Assembly (NCBI GenBank): GCA_044226865.1
Contig: JBGAGE010000010.1
Span: forward strand, 138,420-202,419
Source of the DNA: TMP-86 sp044226865
GTDB lineage: Bacteria; Pseudomonadota; Gammaproteobacteria; Steroidobacterales; Steroidobacteraceae
Direction: 5' to 3'
Length of the DNA stretch: 64,000 nt
In this document: piece after piece, positions 17,787-25,075 of the stretch
Layout of the letters: every line of letters begins with the position of its first letter
Position numbering within the stretch: position 1 is the first letter of the stretch
The notes under the pieces: model-generated
Seen by the model: only the letters and a program-made list of their open reading frames with translations
What the model was told of the DNA's origin: nothing
Databases searched by the model: none
Made by a program: the position numbers and the translations under genes

Positions 17787-19325
17787 TCACCCGCTGCGCG
17801 CTGAAGCCCCCGCCAGCAATCGATAGGCCGTGGATTCGAGCAATTCGGCCTGCTTCAGCCCGGTGCGCCAGGCCGACGGAATCGCTTGCACGCCGTAGAT
17901 GATGCCGGCCAGCTGCCCGAACACGGCGCCCTGTACGTCCGAATGCCCGCCCAGGTTGACCACGCGCAGCATCCCTTCGCGAAAATCCGCCGTCTCGCTC
18001 AACACCCACAGCACGCGGTGGAGCGCGGCCAGGATGGTGGGAGTGGCCACGCTCGGGGCATTGGTCGGGAGGATGGTGGACTGCGCCAAGTGGGCAATTT
18101 CCGGCTTCAAGGGCTTTGCATAATGCCGTCCCAGCAGGCGGCCCGCCTCGAGCGCCAATTCCTGCTTCGGCGCACCCTCGAGCGCCGCCAGCAGCACCGC
18201 CGCGTAGTAGCGGCAGGCATCGAGGATTCCGGGGGATTGATGCGTGATGCGCGCGGCATCAGCCGCCCATCCGATGGCCTGCTCCGGCGTACGCCGCGCG
18301 AACAATGCCACCGCGCCCACCCGCACCAGGCTTTCCGCATCCCACACCTTCGGATCGTGCGCGCCCGAAAAGGGATTACCGGACCAACGCGTGGCAGCCA
18401 GCGCCTTGGAAATGGCGGACACCTTGCCCAGTGGCTGCCCGGTGGCCGACCAGGTGCCTTCCTGGTGCCAATCCCAATACGTCTCCGCCTGATGCGTGGC
18501 ATCGAAGCCGTTCTTCTCGAGCAGCGAATGCGCCAGGCACAGGAACATGGCGGTGTCGTCGGTCCACGCGCCGCGCGGCAGCTTCAGGCTGCCGCCGGCC
18601 GCGAGGTCGGTCACCGCCGGGAAGCTGCCGGCCTTTTTTTCCTGGACCAGTGCGCCGAGCGCATCTCCGCAAGCGGTGCCGAAAACCGCTCCCGCATAGC
18701 GTTGCTGGGTGCCAATGCCCTGCAGGCGGCGCGGCGTCGCCGGACGGCCGGGTGCCGCGGAAGATGCGACCGGTTCCTGCCAGGCCAGAACGAACTGCTC
18801 CTGGTGGAACTCAGGCACACGCGACCAAGTCGCCGAGCGCGCGTTCGCCTTCCACAAGCGATTCAGGCGCTTGAGTGCGGCCGGCCCGGCCAGTCCCTGC
18901 CGCCTCAGCCAGCACCCGGTGACCGTATTGGTGCGTCCGATCCCGGCGTGGCAATGCACGTAGACCAGATGCCCCGCCGCCAACGCCCGCTCGAGATCAT
19001 CGAGGATATCGCGCATCAGCTCATTGGATTCCGGCAAGCCGTGGTCCTCGATGGACCAACGCGTATGGGTCAGCGCCGGCAGCACCCTGCCACTGCTGGC
19101 GGGATCGCGGCGCAATTGCGGGAGCAGGTGCGCGTAAGGGGGCAGCTCACCTTCCTGGGTGAGATCGAGAAAGAAGCTCACCCCTGCCTCCACCAGCGCC
19201 TCGAGCCGGTCGATGGCCGCATCGGTCTCCGGCGCGCCCGGGTATTCGCCCGCCAGCAGGCGGCCGGGCTCGATCCAAAAGCTGTTGGGGATGGGACTTG
19301 GCGGGGTGGCCTCTCGGGCGAACAT
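17787..19325 (-). CDS. Fusion of dual-specificity phosphatase and ADP-ribosylglycohydrolase
   Basis: The protein has 512 residues and two domains. Residues 10-185 form a tyrosine/dual-specificity phosphatase: the P-loop is H124-C125-HAGIG-R131 and a general-acid Asp sits in IEDHGLP (94). Residues 205-512 are an ADP-ribosylglycohydrolase (DraG/ARH) domain with metal motif GAWTDDTAM (252-260). The second metal motif, usually GGDxDT, reads GGHSDV (459-464), so one aspartate and the threonine are replaced. The start at 19325 is ten bases after the ttcA stop. It may remove ADP-ribose and phosphate from one target; whether the hydrolase half is active is uncertain. Confidence 0.85.
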   Translation of the reverse strand: MFAREATPPSPIPNSFWIEPGRLLAGEYPGAPETDAAIDRLEALVEAGVSFFLDLTQEGELPPYAHLLPQLRRDPASSGRVLPALTHTRWSIEDHGLPESNELMRDILDDLERALAAGHLVYVHCHAGIGRTNTVTGCWLRRQGLAGPAALKRLNRLWKANARSATWSRVPEFHQEQFVLAWQEPVASSAAPGRPATPRRLQGIGTQQRYAGAVFGTACGDALGALVQEKKAGSFPAVTDLAAGGSLKLPRGAWTDDTAMFLCLAHSLLEKNGFDATHQAETYWDWHQEGTWSATGQPLGKVSAISKALAATRWSGNPFSGAHDPKVWDAESLVRVGAVALFARRTPEQAIGWAADAARITHQSPGILDACRYYAAVLLAALEGAPKQELALEAGRLLGRHYAKPLKPEIAHLAQSTILPTNAPSVATPTILAALHRVLWVLSETADFREGMLRVVNLGGHSDVQGAVFGQLAGIIYGVQAIPSAWRTGLKQAELLESTAYRLLAGASARSG

Positions 19326-19335
19326 GGCGACCTTT

Positions 19336-20199
19336 CTAGACCACGGCATCGATCTGGTCGGCGAGGTCGTCCAGGCACGCGGCGGCCTCGCCGTCGCGGT
19401 CACGCAGCGCATCCAGGGCCGCAAAATCGAACGCGGCGGGATCCGCCAGGTGAGAGACGGACACCTGACGCAGGGCGGAGAATATCGACTCCACACGCCC
19501 CGGGAAGCGCTGGCGCCAATCCTCCAGCATGTTACGCACGGCCACGCGCTGCAGGTTGGGTTGGGAACCGCACAGGGTGCACGGAATCAGCGGAAAGCGG
19601 CGCGCCGCGGCATAGCGCACGATGAGCGGCGCCTGCACGTAGGCGAGCGGACGGATCACCACGTGCCGCTTGTCCTCGGACAACAGCTTGGGCGGCATGG
19701 TCTTCAGGCGCCCGGCGAAGAACAGGTTCAAGAACAGGGTCTCCACCATATCGTCGCGATGATGGCCGAGCGCGATCTTGTCCACGCCCTGTTCATGCGC
19801 GAACTTGTACAAGGCGCCGCGCCGCAGGCGCGAGCACAACCCGCATTGGGTCTTGCCTTCCGGGATTACGCGCTTGACCACCGAGTAGGTGTCCTGCGTG
19901 ATCTGATGGAACGGCACACCCAGCGCGCGCGCGTGCGCCGGCAACACCTCGGGCGGAAAGCCCGGCTGCTTCTGGTCGAGGTTCACCGCGAGCAGTTCGA
20001 ATGGCACCGGCGAGCTGCGCTGCAGGCTGTGCAGCATGTCGAGCAGCGTGTAGGAATCCTTGCCGCCCGACAGGCACACCATCACCTTGTCGCCGGGCTC
20101 GATCATGGCGTAATCGCCGATGGCCTTGCCCACGAGCCCGCGCAGCTGCGCCTGCAGCTTCTTGAAGTTGTTCGAAGGGGTGTCGGCCGCCGATTCCAT
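19336..20199 (-). CDS. ttcA: tRNA 2-thiocytidine biosynthesis protein TtcA
   Basis: TtcA thiolates cytidine 32 of certain tRNAs, using ATP and a [4Fe-4S] cluster. The PP-loop SGGKDS and the two cysteine groups CGLC and CTLCGSQPNLQR are present, as is the family motif LGHHRDDMVETLFLNLFFAG. I place the start at the ATG at 20199 (287 residues); a TTG at 20220 overlapping the previous stop would add seven residues. It lies second or third in a long minus-strand operon with peptidases; the link between these and tRNA thiolation is not obvious. Confidence 0.94.
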   Translation of the reverse strand: MESAADTPSNNFKKLQAQLRGLVGKAIGDYAMIEPGDKVMVCLSGGKDSYTLLDMLHSLQRSSPVPFELLAVNLDQKQPGFPPEVLPAHARALGVPFHQITQDTYSVVKRVIPEGKTQCGLCSRLRRGALYKFAHEQGVDKIALGHHRDDMVETLFLNLFFAGRLKTMPPKLLSEDKRHVVIRPLAYVQAPLIVRYAAARRFPLIPCTLCGSQPNLQRVAVRNMLEDWRQRFPGRVESIFSALRQVSVSHLADPAAFDFAALDALRDRDGEAAACLDDLADQIDAVV

Positions 20200-20216
20200 G
20201 GTGGACCGGAGTGTAC

Positions 20217-21713
20217 TCAAGTTTCCAGGTACTTGGCTTCCAGGTAACGCAGGTAGGGCGCCGCGGTGAGCGGCCGGCCGGTGGCCTCCTTCATCAGCTC
20301 CTGTACCGGCAGGCGCGCGCCCACGGCGTGAACGTTGTCGCGCAGCCAGCCGAGGATTCCCTCGAACTCACCGCGCGCCAGTTGCTCGTCAAGGGCCGGC
20401 AACGCGGCGCGCAGCGCGTCGTTGAGCTGCCCGGCGATCACCGCGCCGAGCGCGTAGGAGGGGAAGTAGCCGAAATGCCCCACCGCCCAATGAATGTCCT
20501 GCAGGCAGCCCTCCACGTCGTTGGCGGGCTTGATCCCTAAGCGCTGTTCGAGCAGCGAGTTCCAGGCCTCCGGCAGTTCATTCACCGACAGCGCGCCATC
20601 GAGGATCCGCTTCTCGATCTCGTAGCGCAGCATGATGTGCACCGGGTAGGTGAGTTCGTCGGCATCCATGCGGATGAGGCTGCGGCGCACCCGGATGAGA
20701 TTGCGGTAGACGTTCTCGTCCTGCCACTCGGGACCGCTCACCTGGAAGTACTTCTCCAGCAACGGCACCAGATAGCGCACGAAGGGACGGCTGCGGCACA
20801 GGTTCATCTCGAACAGCAGCGACTGGCTTTCCTCCAGCGCAAGACCGCGATCCCGCCCTACCGGCTGATCCCGCCATTGCAGGGGCAGCCCCAGGTCGTA
20901 GAGCGCATGCCCGGTTTCATGCACCGCGCCCAGGAGACCCGAGAACGGATCGGCCGAGTCGAAGCGCGTGGTGATGCGCACATCCCCGGCCACGCCTTCC
21001 GTGAACGGGTGCTCGCTCTCGTCCAGCCGGCCGCGGTCGAATGGAAAGCCCACCGCCTTCAACACGTCGGCGGCGAGCTGCTTTTGCTTCGGAATGCCGA
21101 ACTTGCCGGTCAACGGCAATGGCGGGCGCGAGGCCTGCAATTCGATGGCATCGTTGATGAGGCCCGGCAGCTTGCGGGCCAGCGCCTTGAAGATGGTGTC
21201 GATGTCGGCGGTGGAAATGCCGGGCGTGAATTCGTCCACCAGCGCATCGTAGGGAGCGAGCCCGCGCGCCTGGCCGAGCAGCGCCGCCTTGTCGCGCACC
21301 AGGTGCACCACTTCCGCGAGGAGCGGGGCGAACAACTTGAAATCGTTTGCCTTGCGCGCTTCCACCCAGTGCACCTCGGCGCGCGCGCAGGCCTTGGTCA
21401 GGCGCGCGATCAGCGAGGGCGGCGTGGCGATGGCGTGCTCGCGCTGCCGGCGCATCTCGCGCAGGTTGGCGAGCTGCCAGTCTTCGAGCTGCGCGGCGCC
21501 CGCCTCGGCGCGCTCGATCAGCCGTGCCACCTTGGGCGTGGTGAGCAAGGCATGGTGCTCGGTCTCGAGCGCGGCGAGCTGCTCACCGCGAACATCCGCG
21601 CTGCCGCGCGGCATCATCACCGCGGCGTCCCAGCGCAGCAGCGAGAGCGCGCCGCGGAAGGCATGCAGGCGGCGGAATTCCTGTTCGAGTTGTTGGTAGG
21701 GAGTCAGGGCCAT
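20217..21713 (-). CDS. M32-family carboxypeptidase (Taq type)
   Basis: This 498-residue metallocarboxypeptidase removes C-terminal residues from peptides. The metal site is H265-E-T-G-H269 in AVHETGHALYD, and the downstream IxEsqSLLFEM and RNLIRVRRSLIRMDADELTYPVHIMLRYEIEK blocks are family signatures. There is no signal peptide, so it is cytoplasmic. Its stop overlaps the possible TTG start of ttcA. Confidence 0.93.
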   Translation of the reverse strand: MALTPYQQLEQEFRRLHAFRGALSLLRWDAAVMMPRGSADVRGEQLAALETEHHALLTTPKVARLIERAEAGAAQLEDWQLANLREMRRQREHAIATPPSLIARLTKACARAEVHWVEARKANDFKLFAPLLAEVVHLVRDKAALLGQARGLAPYDALVDEFTPGISTADIDTIFKALARKLPGLINDAIELQASRPPLPLTGKFGIPKQKQLAADVLKAVGFPFDRGRLDESEHPFTEGVAGDVRITTRFDSADPFSGLLGAVHETGHALYDLGLPLQWRDQPVGRDRGLALEESQSLLFEMNLCRSRPFVRYLVPLLEKYFQVSGPEWQDENVYRNLIRVRRSLIRMDADELTYPVHIMLRYEIEKRILDGALSVNELPEAWNSLLEQRLGIKPANDVEGCLQDIHWAVGHFGYFPSYALGAVIAGQLNDALRAALPALDEQLARGEFEGILGWLRDNVHAVGARLPVQELMKEATGRPLTAAPYLRYLEAKYLET

Positions 21714-21737
21714 GGTGGGAACGCCGGGAACGGATGT

Positions 21738-22274
21738 TCAAGTACCCGTGAAGTTCTTTCCTTTCAGCGAGTACTGTCCGCTCTGGTGGAACGGAATCGA
21801 GCGCATGAACGCGCGGTCGATGCTGACCTTGCCGTCGAGCTGGTAGTCGATGGAATCGCGCTGATCCTGGTTCTTCGCCAGCAGCTTCAACAAGCCCATG
21901 GCCATGTTGGCGCTCACCGTCATTTCGAACTCGGTCTCCCCGAAGGCCGGCACGGTGAAGGCACGGTTGGTGACACCCGAGGCGAAGGGCTCGCCGGCGA
22001 TCTTCAAGTCCGCATTCAGGCCGTTGACGGGCAGGGACTGACTGTTCGGATTCTGGATCTTCAGGCGCACCAGGAAATTCTGCGCGAAGAAATTGCCATC
22101 CAGGAGTTGGATGTTGGTGACCGACAGGTTGGGTCGCTCGAACTTGGGCGCGAACAGCGAGCAGCCCGACAACAGGGCCAGCAGCATTCCAAGACCCAGC
22201 GCAGAACCCCGCCGGGTCCTGCGCGATCCCGGCAGGCGTGGCAACATAATGGCGATGCGGGCGGTCGACTCCAT
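21738..22274 (-). CDS. LEA-type-2 (WHy domain) lipoprotein
   Basis: The protein has 178 residues. A basic N-terminus and hydrophobic core end in the lipobox LLSGC, with the lipidated Cys near residue 38. The mature part is one WHy/LEA14-like beta-sandwich (IQNPNSQSLPVNGLNADLKIAGEPFASG). Such proteins are linked to desiccation or stress in plants, but in gammaproteobacteria their role is unknown. A start at 22247 would also keep the lipoprotein signal. It is the first gene of the operon that continues to 15650 and is divergent from the next secreted protein. Confidence 0.82.
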   Translation of the reverse strand: MESTARIAIMLPRLPGSRRTRRGSALGLGMLLALLSGCSLFAPKFERPNLSVTNIQLLDGNFFAQNFLVRLKIQNPNSQSLPVNGLNADLKIAGEPFASGVTNRAFTVPAFGETEFEMTVSANMAMGLLKLLAKNQDQRDSIDYQLDGKVSIDRAFMRSIPFHQSGQYSLKGKNFTGT

Positions 22275-22275
22275 G

Positions 22276-22929
22276 ATGTTGAAGATGATACCGGTATTGC
22301 GGTGCTTTCAGAAAGCATCGGTCGGCATATTTGCGATTGCCATTTTATTCAATATTTTCATAGTGTTACAGGCCTCCATAGCGACGCCATTGGCGCCCCC
22401 AGCCGCGCTTGCCGACACCCTCCCGGCAGCGGCCGCACCTGCCCCGGCCGCCTGCCTGTCGAGCGGCGATGGCTTTCTCAAGGCCCGCCTCAAGGGCAGC
22501 ATCGACGCCACCATCGACTGGCCCAACGCCGGCACCCGCTGCGAGGGGGAGGAACGGCCGAGCCACGGCGGCATGCGCCTGAGCTTTCGGCGCGATCCCG
22601 GTTCGGCCCCTGACCTGCTGTTCGTGTTCGGGTTGTCGCACGTGCGGGAGAACCAGCCCGCGAGCGGCGTGGGAGTGAATGTCACGGTCATCCTGCAGGG
22701 CAGCAGCCGCATCTTCGGGACCCAAGGTGAATCGCGCTGCACCATCGATTCCCTGCGCCAGACCCGTTTGCCCGACGCAGCCGCCCCCGCGACCCGCCGT
22801 TATCGGGTGGAGGCCCGCGGCTTCTGCACCGCGCCCGCGCGCGCCGTGCGCGGCGAGGGCTCGGTGCTGCTCACCACCTTCGATTTCGCCGGTGCCGTCA
22901 CCTTCGACGACAAGGACCCCTCGACATGA
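22276..22929 (+). CDS. Hypothetical exported protein upstream of DUF192
   Basis: I do not recognise the family. The N-terminus has a hydrophobic stretch (VGIFAIAILFNIFIVL) that could be a signal peptide or anchor, then an Ala/Pro-rich linker and a soluble domain of about 160 residues. Several cysteines (CLSSGDG, RCEGEER, RCTIDS, GFCTAP) suggest disulfides, fitting a periplasmic location. The ATG at 22276 is used; two more Met codons lie nearby and no clear ribosome site is seen, so the start is uncertain. The stop overlaps the DUF192 start (ATGA). Confidence 0.6.
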   Translation: MLKMIPVLRCFQKASVGIFAIAILFNIFIVLQASIATPLAPPAALADTLPAAAAPAPAACLSSGDGFLKARLKGSIDATIDWPNAGTRCEGEERPSHGGMRLSFRRDPGSAPDLLFVFGLSHVRENQPASGVGVNVTVILQGSSRIFGTQGESRCTIDSLRQTRLPDAAAPATRRYRVEARGFCTAPARAVRGEGSVLLTTFDFAGAVTFDDKDPST

Positions 22930-23486
22930 TCCAGGCTCGCCTGCTCGTTTTACTGCTGGCGCTGCTCGGCGGCGGCGCCGCGGCGCAGTCCACACCCGAT
23001 GCGCCGCCGCCCGGCCTCGAGCCGTTGAGCGCATTCGCCAGCACGGTGCTGCAGATCAAGACGCAGCGCGGCAACGTACATCAATTCAGCGTGTGGATCG
23101 CGGACCGCCCGAGCCGCCAGGAGCAGGGCCTGATGTTCGTCCGGCACCTGCCGGACCACCAGGGCATGGTGTTCATCTACCCGCGCGACCGGACCATCGC
23201 CATGTGGATGAAGAACACGTTGATTCCCTTGGACATGCTGTTCATCCGCGCGGATGGCAGCATTTCGTATATTGCCGCCGATGCCACGCCGCAATCACTG
23301 TCCATCATCGCGGGTCCGGAGCCGGTGCGCGCGGTGCTGGAACTGGCCGGCGGCAGCGCCCGGGAACTGGGGATCGCGCCCGGCGACCGGGTCTTCTGCG
23401 ATGCCTTGCCAGCGTCCCTGCCGCACCCCTCGCCCACGCCTCGGCGACATCCCCGCGAGTCCGTTGCGGAAAAGCCACATAGCTGA
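22926..23486 (+). CDS. DUF192 family exported protein
   Basis: The protein has 186 residues with a clear signal peptide (MIQARLLVLLLALLGGGAAAQ). The DUF192 domain carries the hallmark MWMKNTLIPLDMLFI and GMVFIYPRDRT. The family is widespread and periplasmic but has no known function. It starts inside the stop of the upstream secreted-protein gene, so both are coupled. Residues after about 160 are Pro-rich and probably disordered. Confidence 0.88.
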   Translation: MIQARLLVLLLALLGGGAAAQSTPDAPPPGLEPLSAFASTVLQIKTQRGNVHQFSVWIADRPSRQEQGLMFVRHLPDHQGMVFIYPRDRTIAMWMKNTLIPLDMLFIRADGSISYIAADATPQSLSIIAGPEPVRAVLELAGGSARELGIAPGDRVFCDALPASLPHPSPTPRRHPRESVAEKPHS

Positions 23487-23585
23487 AGTTCCAGCTTTCC
23501 CGGCGTTGCTTTTCAGCTATGATCCGCACCGGTTCGACCGGCTCTGGCGGCTTATGTCAGATGTTGGCTTTTCGCGAATCAGTAT

Positions 23586-23590
23586 GGAGG
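23586..23590 (+). promoter_or_regulatory. Strong ribosome binding site of the OmpA-family gene
   Basis: GGAGG lies six bases before the ATG at 23597 and decides the start over the upstream in-frame ATG at 23519. A TATGAT element (23519-23524) in the gap could be its -10 box, but I see no good -35. Confidence 0.6.
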
Positions 23591-23596
23591 ACAGTT

Positions 23597-24805
23597 ATGA
23601 AGCGATTGTCAGTGATTCTGGGGCTGCTCGCCCTGGGCGCAGCCGCGCCGGGCATGGCGGCGGACGATACCGGCACCTGGTATGTGAGCCCCCTGGTTCA
23701 GTGGACCCTGTTGCAGCGGGAGCGTCCCGCCAACGATGACGTGGGTTTCCAGATTGGCTTTGGACGTAACCTCTCCCCGGAGTGGGCCCTCGAAGCCAAC
23801 ATCGCCAAGAGCAGCTTCGAAGGCACCAATCGCAGCCGCCTGAACCTCACCAATTTCGGCGTGGACTTCCTGCGCAAGTTCAACTACCTGCCGAACTCGC
23901 AAATCCAGCCGTACGTGCTGTTCGGCTTGGGTGCAAGCAGTGACAAGCTCACCAACTACGAACGCACCCAGGATTTCGCCGGCGAAATCGGCGGCGGCCT
24001 GCTCTGGGCTTTCGGCTCGCGCCAGGACAGCGAGCGCCTGAAGCTGCGCACCGAAGTGAAGTACCACTCCTTCTTCGGCAAGACCTCCTATGGCGTCGGC
24101 TCACCGGGCGACACCATCATCGGCGTGGGCCTGCAGTATCAGTTCGGTGGTCAGCCGCCCGCTCCGGCGCCGGCGGCTGCGCCTGCTCCGCTGGACAGCG
24201 ACCACGACGGCGTCACCGACGACCTCGACAAGTGCCCGGGCACGCCTGCCGGCGCCAAGGTCGATGCCAACGGCTGCGAGCTCGACAGCGATGGCGACGG
24301 CGTGGTGGATCGCCTGGATCAATGCCCGGACACGCCCAAGGGCACGCCGGTGAACGCCTCGGGCTGCCCGTTGGACAGCGATGGCGATGGCGTCCTGGAC
24401 ACGGATGACCGTTGCCCGAACACCCCCAGGGGTGACCGGGTGGACGTCCACGGCTGCACGCTGGCCGGGGAAATCAAGCTCCCGGGGGTCACCTTCGAAA
24501 CCGACTCCGCCGTGCTGCAGCCGCAGTCCGAAGCGGTGTTGAACGACGCCGTGGCCACCTTGAAGAAATACCCGGAGCTCAGCGTCGAAGTGGACGGCCA
24601 CACCGACAACCGCGGCTCGGCCAGCCACAACCTGGCGCTGTCGCAGAAGCGGGCAGAAGCCGTTGCCGCCTACCTGAAGGATCACGGCGTGACCAACAAG
24701 CTCAGCGCCAAGGGCTTCGGCAAGACGGCCCCGATCGCCGATAACAAGACCGAGGCGGGCCGCCTCGAGAACCGCCGGGTGACCCTGAAGATCAGCGCCA
24801 ACTAA
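23597..24805 (+). CDS. OmpA-family outer membrane protein with thrombospondin-3 repeats
   Basis: The protein has 402 residues and joins the outer membrane to peptidoglycan. The signal peptide covers 1-21 (AMA). Residues 24-184 form an 8-stranded OmpA-like barrel, followed by a Pro/Ala linker (185-198). Three calcium-binding type-3 repeats of the DSDGDGVxDxxDxCPxTP kind lie at 200-287. The OmpA C-terminal domain is at 295-402, with DGHTD (333-337) and NRRV as peptidoglycan contacts. It is monocistronic, with an intrinsic terminator 50 bp downstream. Confidence 0.94.
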   Translation: MKRLSVILGLLALGAAAPGMAADDTGTWYVSPLVQWTLLQRERPANDDVGFQIGFGRNLSPEWALEANIAKSSFEGTNRSRLNLTNFGVDFLRKFNYLPNSQIQPYVLFGLGASSDKLTNYERTQDFAGEIGGGLLWAFGSRQDSERLKLRTEVKYHSFFGKTSYGVGSPGDTIIGVGLQYQFGGQPPAPAPAAAPAPLDSDHDGVTDDLDKCPGTPAGAKVDANGCELDSDGDGVVDRLDQCPDTPKGTPVNASGCPLDSDGDGVLDTDDRCPNTPRGDRVDVHGCTLAGEIKLPGVTFETDSAVLQPQSEAVLNDAVATLKKYPELSVEVDGHTDNRGSASHNLALSQKRAEAVAAYLKDHGVTNKLSAKGFGKTAPIADNKTEAGRLENRRVTLKISAN

Positions 24806-24857
24806 GCCTCCTGGAAACCCGGTGTCCGCGCGGCACCGGGGTTGCAACTTCTACACG

Positions 24858-24888
24858 ACCCGGCTTGCCTTGAAGCCGGGTTTTTTTT
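24858..24888 (+). terminator. Intrinsic terminator of the OmpA-family gene
   Basis: A perfect 9-bp stem (24858-24866 with 24873-24881) and 6-nt loop are followed by eight T residues to 24888. A second, weaker hairpin lies just upstream at about 24817-24841. Confidence 0.9.
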
Positions 24889-24945
24889 GCCTCAGCCGTC
24901 CGTTGCGCGGCCGCAACGAATCACCCTTCCAGCACGGAAATTGTG

Positions 24946-24974
24946 TTGGCAAAGGGTTCTCGCCATGTTGTAAT
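24946..24974 (+). promoter_or_regulatory. Predicted sigma70 promoter of the TonB-dependent receptor
   Basis: TTGGCA (24946-24951) and TGTAAT (24969-24974) are 17 bp apart and each match the consensus at 5/6 positions. The leader to the ATG would be about 95 nt, with ribosome site AGGGAGA at 25064-25070. No Fur-box-like palindrome is visible. Confidence 0.6.
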
Positions 24975-25075
24975 CCGCGCACAGTTCGGCGGGCCTTGTT
25001 TCGGCGCGTGCGCGCCAGGCCTGGACAGATGGACACATCTGTACGAACCACACCAACGTTGTTAGGGAGAAACTG

